Shown: positions 26,372 through 35,503, numbered from the stretch's first letter. The stretch is DNA of 64,000 nt from an uncultured Clostridia bacterium (GCA_944363645.1 CALVUR010000001.1:359844-423843), one strand, 5' to 3'. Notes: generated by a model from the sequence alone, not told the origin. Made by a program: numbers and translations.

Positions 26372-27451
26372 TCAACCCCTCCTTACACGTGGGTCAACAA
26401 GTGGATAAATTAAGTCAACGATAAGGTTGACGAAAATAACCATTGCCGCCGAAAAGAAGATAAGCCCTTGTACCACCATATAGTCTTTATTTACTACACG
26501 GTTGGAAATTTCAAGACCGATACCGGGGTAATTGAAAATGCTTTCCATTAACGTTGCACCGCCAAACAGTGCACCAAAGGAAACACCTAACGATGTAATA
26601 AGTGGTAAAAGCGCATTTTTGCGCATATATTTGCTTCTTATTGTCCTATCTTTAAGCCCCCTTGCACGGGCAGCCAAAATGTAATCTTCACCCAAAACGC
26701 CTATTGTACTGCCACGCATTTGTAAGATCCAGTTGCCCGTTTGAACGATGGTGTACGATAAAATGGGCAAAAAGGCGTAATAAAGCACATTCAAAATAAA
26801 TGGCAGATTAAACCCGGGTGTAACCTTAAAGGCGTCGTAGTTGTTTTGTGCTGGGAACCATTTTAATTGATAAGCAAAAATTATTACGAGTAATAATGCC
26901 ATCAAATAGTCTGGTATAGAGCCTGAAATGGCGATATAAGAAGATGCTATTTTATTTGCAACGCCTTGGCGTTTTTGTGCGACATAGCCACCGATAAAAG
27001 TGCCAAGGAAAAAACTTATAAACAAGGCAACTGAAGAGATAAAAAGTGTCCAAGGAAGTCTTGTTTTTATTAAGGAATTGGCAGAAACGCCCGTTTCCAA
27101 ATAAGATTCGCCAAGTTCGCCCCTAAAAAGACCGCCGACATACCTAAAAAAGGCTTGAAAGATGTTTTCGTTAGGGTCATAATTGAGTAACTGTGAGGCA
27201 AGTTCGTAAGCCCTATCATAATTTATCCCCTGCCTTTGTTGAAGCCCCAAAGCGTACAAGTGTACGATATCGCCCGGGATTTGCCTAAGCAAGAAAAACA
27301 ATAAAATTATTGACAGTGCCAAAGTAATCAAAGATACGCCTACTTTTGAGAAAAAATATTTGTACTTTACAAAAAACTTGCCCACAGCCGTCATATTAAA
27401 TTTACTTTTGCCTAAAGACTTTGCTTTAGTGCTGTCTTTGTCTTTTTTCAT
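26372..27451 (-). CDS. ABC transporter permease, OppB type
   Basis: A 359-residue permease with six membrane segments and the EAA loop (DYILAARARGLKDRTIRSKYMRKNALLPLIT). A cytoplasmic N-terminal tail of about 35 polar residues is longer than usual. It forms a heterodimeric channel with the OppC-like protein. The start lies 2 bp after the OppA stop and has no clear ribosome binding site, so translation is probably coupled. Confidence 0.88.
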   Translation of the reverse strand: MKKDKDSTKAKSLGKSKFNMTAVGKFFVKYKYFFSKVGVSLITLALSIILLFFLLRQIPGDIVHLYALGLQQRQGINYDRAYELASQLLNYDPNENIFQAFFRYVGGLFRGELGESYLETGVSANSLIKTRLPWTLFISSVALFISFFLGTFIGGYVAQKRQGVANKIASSYIAISGSIPDYLMALLLVIIFAYQLKWFPAQNNYDAFKVTPGFNLPFILNVLYYAFLPILSYTIVQTGNWILQMRGSTIGVLGEDYILAARARGLKDRTIRSKYMRKNALLPLITSLGVSFGALFGGATLMESIFNYPGIGLEISNRVVNKDYMVVQGLIFFSAAMVIFVNLIVDLIYPLVDPRVRRG

Positions 27452-27453
27452 GT

Positions 27454-29436
27454 TTAGTTATTGGGTTGGTAAGTACCATCAATCAATAAATAGTTTTGTG
27501 CGAAAGGTAAGTTTGTGCGTGCTACTTCAAAAAATTCTTCCGTGCCGTAAGTTGGTACATATTCTACATTTCTGTTTTCTTGCCAATATTTTTGCATAGG
27601 AATATTTTTGATTTTTGCTACGTTATAAGTTGATGCTGTAACGTTTTGGAAGAATTGAATACCCAAAGAAAGATCTGCAAGACCGTGGTTGAAAACGTCA
27701 ACTAAATAGGTCAATTCTTCTTCGTTTACAGAGTAGAAAGAGTTGATATAATCTGCAAACTCATATGTTTTTGTGTCGCCGTCAAGACCGTTAAATACCA
27801 ATTTGACATTGCCACGTTTTGGTGCGTCGTAATAATCTGTTGGGTATCTATCAACATGCACCCAACTTGCGTAAACACCTGAAAATTGACTGTATGAGCC
27901 TGTTGGGTAAGAAAATGACATGTTAAGGTCTGTCCATTCAAGCGTCATGTCGTATGGGCTGTTGTCTGCCATTGCGTTTGAATAGAAACTGCTTGATTTT
28001 AAAAGGTTTACTTTAATGCCAAAACTTTCCATTTGTGCAGCAGCGGCTTCGGCGGCGGTTGATGAGATATCGTGGCCAGATGGTGCGCCTAAAACAACAG
28101 TAACTTCTTTGCCATCTTTAAACCACCTACCGTTTTGCAAAGTCCAACCAGCATCTTTTAACAACTTTTCAGCAGTGCTTCTGTCGAAAGAATATTTTGG
28201 TAAGGTGTCGTAATGCTTTTTACTCATATACCTTTGCGCTTCAGACTGTGCCATACCTAACAATGGGTAGTATGAAGTTGTTGCATATGGGTTTGCCGCA
28301 AGGGTGATTTCTTCACGATTGAAGATGTATTGGAAGGCTTTTCTTACATTGATATCAGAGAATAAATCGCTTTTGATGTTGAATGTAATACCGATTGAGC
28401 CTGGATCGTACATTTTAAGGTTGATTAAATCTTGATTGGTTGCGAGCATGCTTTCTAAAGTATCTTGTTGAATAAAGCCGTCGTAATAATCAATATAACC
28501 GTTTGTGATTAGTTGGTAAGTTTGGTTTAAGTCGCTTGATGTGTAAAGTTTTACCTTATCAAAGCCGATTGCATCTGCATTCCAATAAAATTCGTTTTTG
28601 ACAAGACCGATTTGTGTTGCAGAGAATGTATCAGGTTTAAATGGACCTGTTGCAATGTACCAAGCGGGGCTGTAGTTAGAAAAAGCCGTTCTTGTAACGT
28701 TCATTTGAACAACTTGTTCGTCGGTGGAAAATCTATTAAATGCGCCCCAAAGGTTTTGTTGACGGTTGATTGGGCTTGCCATAACTATGTTATATAAGGT
28801 GTCAACATATGAAGAAAATTCGTCGTATTTAACAGTACCTGATTTGTCTTGTGCGAGCAATAAAACTTTAACTGTGTCAGCAGGTTCTTTTAGTGGATTC
28901 CAAACAAACTGAACGGTTTTATCGTCTACGGGAACGACAGATACCATATAGTTACTTGATGTGGGGTGAATCATGTAATAGTATGACCAAACGTCTTTTG
29001 CGGTGAAAGGTTCACCGTTTTGCCAATTTGCGTTTTCCCTTATCTTACAAGTGGAAACGCTTACTTCGCTACAACCTTGTTCTACATAATAATCGTATGC
29101 ATCTACGCCCATTGCCGTTTTATATTCTTCAATGGGGTGAGTTGTGTGGACGGGTAATGCTTCAGCAAGTTGACAAAAAATTTCGTCGGTTGAGCGCACA
29201 TACCTATATAAACCTTCAACGACAAAATAGTTATATGCTTCGCAGTTTGTGTTGCTGTTATAATGATTTACTAAGCCACTTGCCGTCCATGTTGACATCA
29301 TTGAAAAAGAATTATCCGTATTCTTCCCTTGTGTACCTTGAGTACCGTCAGCAGGGTTTTTTGGGTTACAGCCAGCAAATGCACCAAAAGATAGCACCAC
29401 TGCTAAAATAAGTGCTAAAATCTTAAACTTTTTCAT
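27454..29436 (-). CDS. Extracellular solute-binding lipoprotein, family 5 (OppA type)
   Basis: A 660-residue lipoprotein (lipobox FAGC, Cys22) with the SBP_bac_5 fold. Motifs such as AKDVWSYYYMIHP, FSDINVRKAFQYIFNREEI and the closing domain are recognisable. It captures the substrate for the Opp-type importer encoded downstream. Its position directly after a GH32 lipoprotein gene suggests fructo-oligosaccharide rather than peptide. The ribosome binding site is AGGAGGAAATG. Confidence 0.85.
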   Translation of the reverse strand: MKKFKILALILAVVLSFGAFAGCNPKNPADGTQGTQGKNTDNSFSMMSTWTASGLVNHYNSNTNCEAYNYFVVEGLYRYVRSTDEIFCQLAEALPVHTTHPIEEYKTAMGVDAYDYYVEQGCSEVSVSTCKIRENANWQNGEPFTAKDVWSYYYMIHPTSSNYMVSVVPVDDKTVQFVWNPLKEPADTVKVLLLAQDKSGTVKYDEFSSYVDTLYNIVMASPINRQQNLWGAFNRFSTDEQVVQMNVTRTAFSNYSPAWYIATGPFKPDTFSATQIGLVKNEFYWNADAIGFDKVKLYTSSDLNQTYQLITNGYIDYYDGFIQQDTLESMLATNQDLINLKMYDPGSIGITFNIKSDLFSDINVRKAFQYIFNREEITLAANPYATTSYYPLLGMAQSEAQRYMSKKHYDTLPKYSFDRSTAEKLLKDAGWTLQNGRWFKDGKEVTVVLGAPSGHDISSTAAEAAAAQMESFGIKVNLLKSSSFYSNAMADNSPYDMTLEWTDLNMSFSYPTGSYSQFSGVYASWVHVDRYPTDYYDAPKRGNVKLVFNGLDGDTKTYEFADYINSFYSVNEEELTYLVDVFNHGLADLSLGIQFFQNVTASTYNVAKIKNIPMQKYWQENRNVEYVPTYGTEEFFEVARTNLPFAQNYLLIDGTYQPNN

Positions 29437-29450
29437 ACATTTCCTCCTTG

Positions 29451-31514
29451 TTAATCAAAAATGTTATTATAATCGGCTAACCGATAAATATTGAAGTTAT
29501 CTAACGAACACCCTGTATTCGCCATAGCAGAAATTGCGTATTCACTGCCAAGGTTTGTGTGTGCCGTTAAACTGTAAGTGTCGTCAATAAATGCTTCGAT
29601 AAACTGACCATCACATACAATTTTTAATTGCTTATCCAAAATATCTAAGTGGTCAATTTCTTGGTAAACGCCTTGTAAAGGATTGTCCCAATCTCTTGTT
29701 ACCGCAAGATATTTTTTGCCATTTTTTGCGAAAACGCCCACATAATAAGTGGCATTACCGCTTGTAATTTTTACGCCAACCGCCGTCCCATCCATTGTTA
29801 CGTTGGTCTTTATAAAACTTCTGTCAAATGTACCGCCAAATTGTGCGGTAGCGTTTTGTTGTGTCGATGTAAATTTTTGGTTTGACTGTGTAAAGCCGTT
29901 AATTAAAGCGTTATCGTTAGATAGGCTTGCCACAAGCCCTTTATTTAAAAGTTTTGTAAGTTCTTTATCAAGCCTTGTGCCTAAACTGCCATCATCTTTT
30001 ACAAAAACTTCCCTTGGCAAGTTAAGATATCCACCCCAAACGCTTGAGTGTGGCGTATAACCTATCCAGCCATACATGTAATAGTAATTTGCCACTTGAC
30101 AAATTTGTGCAGCGTGCAAATCTGCGCCGTCTAAATACATTTCCTTTTTAGACTGCCAATCTACATTTTCAGGGGCAACGCCTTTATCGCCTACTCTATA
30201 CGCCAATCTTCCAACATTGCCAGATGTGCCTGTGCCGTATTCCGAATAAAAGATATACCAGCGGTCGCCTATTTTTTTGATTTGTGGGCATTCGGGATCG
30301 CCCTTGCCGGTAAAATCTAACGCTTGCGTAGACGTTGTGGAAAAAACGCCATTTTCGTCGCCCTTATAAATGGATAAAGCCTTTTTACCATTTGCGCCAG
30401 CCGAAGTGTAGTAATTTATCACTATTGCGTAATATTGCTTACTTTCGCTGTCATAAAAGATATCAGGATCACGACCAGAATACACACCTTGGTCAAAATA
30501 CACACGGTAAGTGTACTTTAACATGTCGTCTGCTGAATCGATATATGGTGAAGAGCCCGTTTTCCATGTAATTAAATCATCGCTAATAGATGAGCCAGCA
30601 TAGTTTCCAAAGCCAAATGCCGAACGATATTTGCCCTGAGCGTCTTTGAAAACGTTTAAAACATAATACAAATCTTGTTCGGGCGGGGCGTTTTCGTCCA
30701 TCTTAATTTTTGTATCGTTAAATTGAATCATGTTGCTACTTGTTGTAAGCAAAGATTGGTATGTGGGTACATAACCGCCACTTTGTTTACCCGTGGACAA
30801 ATAGTACATGTACATGGTTTTTGTGCTTTCATCATAAAAAGGATGCACGTCGCCGTAAAAACCATCTACGGTGTGGTGTAAGTTTGTTTCTTCTGCCATA
30901 ATGTAATCTATAGTGGGATTCCATTCTGCACTGCCAGCACCTAAAAGCACAAAGTAAACAGTTTGACCTTTAATAAGGTCTACAACACTCGAATGATAAA
31001 CGCCGTCGCTTTGCGCTAATTTTCTATCAAACAAGATTGTCGAATCTAAAATTACTTTTACTGAAAGATTGCCATTAAGTGGTTTTGGGCTTCCGTAAAT
31101 GTGAGCCTTACCACTTATAGGGGCAACGAAAGCACGGACGGCATAACTATCATTTACCGATGTCATAACCTTGCCGTCAAACACCGCACCTTCCCCCAAA
31201 AACACGCCGTTTTGCACACATGCTTCACTGTAAGCGTTGTTTTTTAGGTATTTATAATAAAAGTTGTTATAGCCTTGTTCAGCCTTTTCTACATAGCCAT
31301 CTGATGCTTTATAAACCGCTTTACCAACTATTGGTGCCGATAAAGTTTTTTCGCTTGCATACAAATCTTTATAATCTAAAACCATAGGCTTATCAGGTAT
31401 TTCTTCGTCCACTTTAGATGTTTCACCGCCGCCAGAGCAGTTAATGACGGTAAACGCTATCACTATAAGCAAAATACAACTTATTAAATTTAAAAACTTT
31501 TTCATGTGGCTCAC
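29451..31514 (-). CDS. GH32-like lipoprotein
   Basis: A 687-residue lipoprotein (lipobox VINC). The N-terminal beta-sandwich precedes a GH32 propeller with YGDVHPFYDES (nucleophile), SGRDPDIFYD (intact RDP), GDPECPQIKKIG (acid/base) and GGYLNLPREVF. A C-terminal sandwich follows. It has the best-conserved catalytic set of the three GH32 lipoproteins. The GTG start overlaps the stop of the small membrane protein (GTGA), and the AAGGA site is correctly spaced only for GTG, not for the in-frame ATG nine bases on. Confidence 0.87.
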   Translation of the reverse strand: MSHMKKFLNLISCILLIVIAFTVINCSGGGETSKVDEEIPDKPMVLDYKDLYASEKTLSAPIVGKAVYKASDGYVEKAEQGYNNFYYKYLKNNAYSEACVQNGVFLGEGAVFDGKVMTSVNDSYAVRAFVAPISGKAHIYGSPKPLNGNLSVKVILDSTILFDRKLAQSDGVYHSSVVDLIKGQTVYFVLLGAGSAEWNPTIDYIMAEETNLHHTVDGFYGDVHPFYDESTKTMYMYYLSTGKQSGGYVPTYQSLLTTSSNMIQFNDTKIKMDENAPPEQDLYYVLNVFKDAQGKYRSAFGFGNYAGSSISDDLITWKTGSSPYIDSADDMLKYTYRVYFDQGVYSGRDPDIFYDSESKQYYAIVINYYTSAGANGKKALSIYKGDENGVFSTTSTQALDFTGKGDPECPQIKKIGDRWYIFYSEYGTGTSGNVGRLAYRVGDKGVAPENVDWQSKKEMYLDGADLHAAQICQVANYYYMYGWIGYTPHSSVWGGYLNLPREVFVKDDGSLGTRLDKELTKLLNKGLVASLSNDNALINGFTQSNQKFTSTQQNATAQFGGTFDRSFIKTNVTMDGTAVGVKITSGNATYYVGVFAKNGKKYLAVTRDWDNPLQGVYQEIDHLDILDKQLKIVCDGQFIEAFIDDTYSLTAHTNLGSEYAISAMANTGCSLDNFNIYRLADYNNIFD

Positions 31515-31690
31515 TTATTCCTTTTTTCACGTATGGCAATAATCGTCCTTATCGCTATAATAAGCGAAAGCATTAGTATACATGTAAAAAGTAATACAAA
31601 CCATTCCGCCGTATTATAGGGTACGATTGCCAACATTATTAGGCTTGAAATTAGCAAAAATAATGCGCCCTTAAGAGTAAATTCAGTCAT
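31511..31690 (-). CDS. Small membrane protein coupled to a GH32 gene
   Basis: A 59-residue open frame (MTEFTLKGALFLLISSLIML start, REKRNK end) with two hydrophobic segments (about residues 8-25 and 31-50) and a basic tail. It starts 7 bp after the stop of the GH32 gene at 31698, has a GAGG ribosome binding site, and its TGA overlaps the GTG of the next GH32 gene by four bases. Such tight packing argues that it is a real, translated member of the operon. I do not recognise the family. Confidence 0.7.
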   Translation of the reverse strand: MTEFTLKGALFLLISSLIMLAIVPYNTAEWFVLLFTCILMLSLIIAIRTIIAIREKRNK

Positions 31691-31697
31691 AAAAACC

Positions 31698-33107
31698 TCA
31701 TTTTGTGTAAAGTTTGATATTTTTAAATGTTACCTTGCTTGAATGGGTGTAAATGCCCCAATCGCCTTCTTTAACATCAAACATTCTACCGCTCATTGCG
31801 ACTTCATCGTTGATGTAAACTTCTAATACAGAGCCTTGGAAAATAATTGTCATTTGGTTTTGTTTTTTTGGTACAAAATACCTTTCTACATCAGGCATAA
31901 AGTGAATAGTGCCGTCTTTTCTGGGCTGTTTGTCCATTGTAAGGCGGTTGTGCTTTGGCTCTATTTTTACCAAATAATGTCTGTCAAGGTGGTCTGCGCT
32001 TCTTAAAATTACGCCAAAATCACCACGCTCGTCTTCCGTTTCAAAAGTAAGTTCAATTTTGCCGTTTTCTGGCATTTTGTCGAAAAGTTGAATGTTTTTA
32101 TACTCACCGCCAAAGGCATAACCGTTTTCAAGTTTTTGTATATCGCCCATTTTAAAGGTTTCTTTATAAGGCGTTTCCTTATTATATTCTGCCCTTACTT
32201 CGTCCGGACATTTAACGCTTAATGTGCCATCGCTGTTTTGAACGATTTCATGCGGAATGATTGTACCGCCCCATTGCCACCAATCGTCATCCTTTTCATT
32301 ATTTTTAATGCAGTTCCAACCAAACATTATCCTGCGTTTGCCGTCTGTTGCAGATTTTGCAGCATAAAAAGCATGACCGTCAAAATCGTCAACTTTTGGC
32401 GTTATCCATGGCCCGTTTGGTGATTTTGCCATACGGTATTTTGTAAGTATTTTGTCGGTGAATTCACTAAACACCAAATACCACCAGTCCCCCATTTTAA
32501 ATAGGTCGGGGCATTCGTGGGTAAAGTATGCGTGTGGTGAGTAAAAGTCTTGTTTAGATAATTCCCAGTCGTAACCATTTTTAGAATGCGCTACAAGCGT
32601 AACACCCTTATGGGCAGTTGCATCGTTATTTTTGTGCCTTGCCGCAATCAACATGCAATATAATTGTTTTTCTTCGTCAAAGTACACAAAAGGATCTCTA
32701 AAATCGTGCATTTCCAAATAATCAGGTGCTTCAAATACAAAGTCTTTATCCTTTTCCCAATGCAATAGATCGTCGCTTGTGGCACGTAAAATCTTTTGTT
32801 CTTGGAAGCCTTGACGCCTTAAATGTGGGTTGTGCCCTGTGTAATAAATTACAAACTTGTCGCCTAACTTAATGCAACACCCTGTGAAAACATAAAGGTC
32901 TTGCTCACCTTGCGTACCCCTTAAAAGCACTGGACCGTGATCTACGTAGTTGACTAAATCTTTAGTCGTCAAAAGACACCACGGGCAACCTTCACCACAA
33001 TTTTCAATATCTCTGTAATCACGTAAATAAAATAACTTGAATTCACCATCGTGATAAAAAGGAATAACGTCTGCGCAAACCGCTTTGCCCGGCGCTCTGT
33101 AAAACAT
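31698..33107 (-). CDS. Cytoplasmic GH32-family hydrolase
   Basis: A 469-residue GH32-type enzyme without a signal peptide. The nucleophile is D13 in CADVIPFYHD, the RDP motif is at 137-139 (FRDPFVYFDEEKQ) and the acid/base E198 is in HECPDLFKMG. A C-terminal sandwich follows. It lacks the N-terminal WMNDPNG box and starts directly at the first propeller strand, so it belongs to a diverged subfamily. The start at 33107 has a GGAGG site; the TTG 12 bases upstream is that site itself. It heads the operon. Confidence 0.82.
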   Translation of the reverse strand: MFYRAPGKAVCADVIPFYHDGEFKLFYLRDYRDIENCGEGCPWCLLTTKDLVNYVDHGPVLLRGTQGEQDLYVFTGCCIKLGDKFVIYYTGHNPHLRRQGFQEQKILRATSDDLLHWEKDKDFVFEAPDYLEMHDFRDPFVYFDEEKQLYCMLIAARHKNNDATAHKGVTLVAHSKNGYDWELSKQDFYSPHAYFTHECPDLFKMGDWWYLVFSEFTDKILTKYRMAKSPNGPWITPKVDDFDGHAFYAAKSATDGKRRIMFGWNCIKNNEKDDDWWQWGGTIIPHEIVQNSDGTLSVKCPDEVRAEYNKETPYKETFKMGDIQKLENGYAFGGEYKNIQLFDKMPENGKIELTFETEDERGDFGVILRSADHLDRHYLVKIEPKHNRLTMDKQPRKDGTIHFMPDVERYFVPKKQNQMTIIFQGSVLEVYINDEVAMSGRMFDVKEGDWGIYTHSSKVTFKNIKLYTK

Positions 33108-33189
33108 AGTAACCTCCAAAATAAGTTTATCGCTTTTTTTGTATTTTTTTTAGACATCAATATTTAAAATAGTTTGTGCGTTTTTTGCT

Positions 33190-33218
33190 ATTTTACTATG
33201 CCCAAAATTTTTATGTAA
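33190..33218 (-). promoter_or_regulatory. Promoter P1 of the fructan operon
   Basis: TTACAT (33213-33218), a 17-bp spacer and TAAAAT (33190-33195). The -35 box lies inside the operator at 33214-33227, so repressor binding would exclude polymerase. The leader is about 75 bases. Confidence 0.6.
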
Positions 33219-33227
33219 TCGTTTACA
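33214..33227. promoter_or_regulatory. LacI/CRE-type operator, proximal
   Basis: TGTAATCGTTTACA matches the catabolite-responsive and LacI-family pattern TGWNANCGNTNWCA exactly. It overlaps the -35 box of P1. The likely ligand is the LacI protein encoded at 33581 or CcpA. Confidence 0.72.
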
Positions 33228-33244
33228 TTTTTTTGAAAAATAAT

Positions 33245-33291
33245 AAAAGGAAATGCTATTTGCGAAGTTTCGCAGTATTAAAATTCCTTTT
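33245..33291 (-). promoter_or_regulatory. Hairpin between the two operators
   Basis: The outer arms AAAAGGAA / TTCCTTTT and the inner perfect palindrome TGCGAA-GT-TTCGCA (33261-33274) form a 47-base imperfect hairpin, followed on the minus strand by ATTATTTTT. It could terminate or attenuate transcripts from P2, or serve as another protein site. Confidence 0.5.
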
Positions 33292-33306
33292 GTCATCATA
33301 ATGTAA
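33283..33306 (-). promoter_or_regulatory. Possible upstream promoter P2 of the fructan operon
   Basis: Relative to the second operator, TTACAT is followed after about 18 bp by TTTAAT. This repeats the geometry of P1 but with a weaker -10. It would read through the hairpin at 33245-33291. Confidence 0.35.
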
Positions 33307-33315
33307 TCGTTTACA
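33302..33315. promoter_or_regulatory. LacI/CRE-type operator, distal
   Basis: A second copy of TGTAATCGTTTACA, identical to the proximal operator and flanked by the same ATTTTTT run. The two are 88 bp apart centre to centre, about eight helical turns, which suits looping by a LacI-family tetramer or two dimers. Confidence 0.7.
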
Positions 33316-33472
33316 TTTTTTTCTAAAAAAATATATTCAGCAGTAAACGACATACTTCGCCTACTACCATGTTATATGCTGAGCGTAACACACAAAACAG
33401 GCTTTGTCAATACTTTTTTGAAAAATTTTTTGAAAAAATTTATTATTTCAATTTTTGAAGTAAAAAGGGGGT

Positions 33473-33501
33473 TGCCAATTAAATTATTTTTTTCGTATAA
33501 A
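33473..33501 (+). promoter_or_regulatory. Promoter of the lacI-family gene
   Basis: TTGCCA (33473-33478), a 17-bp spacer and TATAAA (33496-33501). The leader is about 73 bases to the ATG at 33581. No operator overlaps it directly. Confidence 0.6.
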
Positions 33502-33580
33502 ATTCACCTGATTATTCTTTTTATTGCTTGATGCTTGATTTTTCCATTTTGTTTTGTTATAATTTTTTTCGAGGTGGAAT

Positions 33581-34543
33581 ATGATTACGATAAAAGACGT
33601 CGCAAAAAGGGCTGGGGTGTCATCGGCAACGGCATCACGTGCATTACATAATATAGGACATATAAAACAAGAAACGTTGCAAAAGGTTTTGCTTGCCGCA
33701 AAAGAACTTGGCTTTGTTGCAAACGCTACGGCACAATCGTTAAAAGGTACGTCCCCTAACACCATTGGCATAATTGTTTCGGATATCAGGAACGAGTATT
33801 ATTGGAAAATTGTTGCGAAACTTCAAGAACAGTTGAAACAGCAAAACAAGCAAATTGTTTTGGCTTTCAGTGCGGAAAACCCTGCCGAAGAAGAAGCAAA
33901 TTTTAGGTATTTGATTGCAAGCCGTGTATCTGTTATTATTTTTACGCCGTCAGCAAACACCAACCATGAAATTATTGACATTGCGATTAAAAATGGTATA
34001 AGGGTATTGCAACTTTACCGTGATGTTTACCCAGATTTAAGTTCTATTGTAAACGACGACGAAGACGGATGCTATCAGGCGACAAAATTTTTGATCGAAA
34101 ACGATTGTAAAAAATTGTTGCTTGTTGACGTTGGATATGATTATCTTAAGTTTAAAGATGTTGTCCCTTGCCGTAGCATTGGCTTTTTTAAGGCTTTACA
34201 AAATGAACAAAGTATTGAGCATGTGGTTGTAAAACATAAGTTTACAAAGGATAAAGATCTTGAGATTGTAAACCAAATTGAATGTTTTAAGCCTGACGGA
34301 ATAATTGCAGGCACAAATATTTCTTGCATGATTGTAATGGATCATATAATGAAAAACAATATGAATGTAAATTTTGTATCCTTTGACGACAATAATTGGT
34401 TAAACATTAACTCGGTATCGGCTATTCAACAAAACAATGATATCTTGATTGAATCTATTATCAAATTTATTGAAAACACCGATAACGAACTTTTAAAAGT
34501 CAAAATTCCGTGTACACTTATCAAAAGAAAGGTTTCAATTTAA
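33581..34543 (+). CDS. LacI-family transcriptional regulator
   Basis: A 320-residue repressor with the N-terminal helix-turn-helix MITIKDVAKRAGVSSATASRALHN and a periplasmic-binding-protein-like sensor domain (NTIGIIVSDIRNEYY onward). It is divergent from the fructan operon and flanked by two identical LacI-type operators, so it most likely controls that operon in response to fructose or an oligosaccharide. The ribosome binding site is GAGGTGG. A hairpin terminator follows. Confidence 0.88.
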   Translation: MITIKDVAKRAGVSSATASRALHNIGHIKQETLQKVLLAAKELGFVANATAQSLKGTSPNTIGIIVSDIRNEYYWKIVAKLQEQLKQQNKQIVLAFSAENPAEEEANFRYLIASRVSVIIFTPSANTNHEIIDIAIKNGIRVLQLYRDVYPDLSSIVNDDEDGCYQATKFLIENDCKKLLLVDVGYDYLKFKDVVPCRSIGFFKALQNEQSIEHVVVKHKFTKDKDLEIVNQIECFKPDGIIAGTNISCMIVMDHIMKNNMNVNFVSFDDNNWLNINSVSAIQQNNDILIESIIKFIENTDNELLKVKIPCTLIKRKVSI

Positions 34544-34549
34544 AAAATT

Positions 34550-34581
34550 ACGCACTTATTTTATTTTAAGTGCGTTTTTTT
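34550..34581 (+). terminator. Terminator after the lacI-family gene
   Basis: ACGCACTTA and TAAGTGCGT form a 9-bp stem with a short AT loop and a run of seven T. Confidence 0.85.
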
Positions 34582-34593
34582 GTTAAATTTTAT

Positions 34594-34632
34594 AAAAAAG
34601 CCCGCCTATAAGCCCGTTATCGGCACTTTTTT
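34594..34632 (+). repeat. Dispersed palindromic element, copy 9
   Basis: Arms AAAAAAGCCCGCC and GGCACTTTTTT flank the core CTATAAGCCCGTTATC. It lies just beyond the lacI terminator, between convergent genes. Confidence 0.8.
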
Positions 34633-34700
34633 AAGATTTTTTAGTCATCAAAAAGAAGTTTAAATAATAAAAAAACCGTATACATACCCCGATATAAGCA

Positions 34701-34732
34701 AAAAAGAAGGCTTTTAAAAACCTTCTTTTTTT
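34701..34732 (-). terminator. Bidirectional terminator hairpin
   Basis: AAAAAGAAGG and CCTTCTTTTT form a perfect 10-bp stem with A and T runs on both sides, between the convergent lacI-family gene and the gene at 34841. Confidence 0.75.
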
Positions 34733-34793
34733 TGTATGAAAAACTATAAATTCGTTTTTAAATGATTAACATATTTTATTCTATTATTTAAAG

Positions 34794-34830
34794 AAAAAAG
34801 TGGGGATAATCGACCTATAGCCCCACTTTT
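34794..34830 (-). repeat. Dispersed palindromic element, copy 10
   Basis: Symmetric GGGG/CCCC form with variant core GATAATCGACCTATAG. It ends 10 bp from the stop of the membrane protein gene at 34841. Confidence 0.8.
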
Positions 34831-34840
34831 AATATTTTTA

Positions 34841-35233
34841 TTATTTTTGCAACAACTTATCTGCAACGGCTTCGCAACTTTCAACATACCTTAAAGTAAT
34901 ATATTTATTTGGCAATTTAATCATTACTTCACCGTATTCAAACTGACCGCCGTTTTTGCGTGATTTACGGTAAGTAACGTTTAAAATTTGATGTGCTAAA
35001 ACCTTGTTTTTTAAAATTTGATAAGTGTTGCTGTTTAGTTTTTTAATGATAATTTTAGGAACGGATAAATAATAGATTAAAACGCCAACGCTAATTAACG
35101 CCAAGATGCAACCAACTATCCAAATAGGCTTACTGATAACAAGCCCAATAATTAGCAAAATAATTGATGCAACAAAGTACATAGTGATGTTTATCAATGG
35201 TTTTTTAGACCTGACTGCGATAATTTCTTCCAT
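34841..35233 (-). CDS. Two-helix membrane protein with a PH-like tail
   Basis: A 130-residue protein. Two membrane segments (about residues 15-33 and 38-55) are followed by a cytoplasmic beta-rich domain (VPKIIIKKLNSNTYQILKNKVLAHQILNVTYRKSR) that resembles bacterial PH-like domains. Function is unknown. The ribosome binding site is AAGGTGG. No operon partner is evident. Confidence 0.6.
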   Translation of the reverse strand: MEEIIAVRSKKPLINITMYFVASIILLIIGLVISKPIWIVGCILALISVGVLIYYLSVPKIIIKKLNSNTYQILKNKVLAHQILNVTYRKSRKNGGQFEYGEVMIKLPNKYITLRYVESCEAVADKLLQK

Positions 35234-35429
35234 AACCCACCTTAAAATAAACTTAAAAACTAACCGAAAACATTTTTATCGCCGATAGTTTATTTGAATT
35301 AGTTTATTTATCTATTAGTTCATTTTCTATCAGTTTTAACCTTATTAGTTCAATTTTAAATAGATTAAAAACCTAAAAAGAAAATTAAAGGGAAACAGCA
35401 AAAAACTGTTGCCCGAATAAAAAATTTAT

Positions 35430-35503
35430 TGGAGCGGATGATGGGAATCGAACCCACCTCTCAAGCTTGGGAAGCTCGCATACTACCGATGTACTACACC
35501 CGC
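35430..35503 (-). tRNA. tRNA-Gly (anticodon CCC)
   Basis: A full cloverleaf on the minus strand. The acceptor GCGGGTG pairs with CATCCGC with one G-U pair, and the anticodon stem CGAGC/GCTTG holds loop TTCCCAA, which gives CCC. The T-arm GGTTCGATTCC is standard and CCA is encoded. Gly-CCC is a minor isoacceptor for GGG. Confidence 0.93.
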
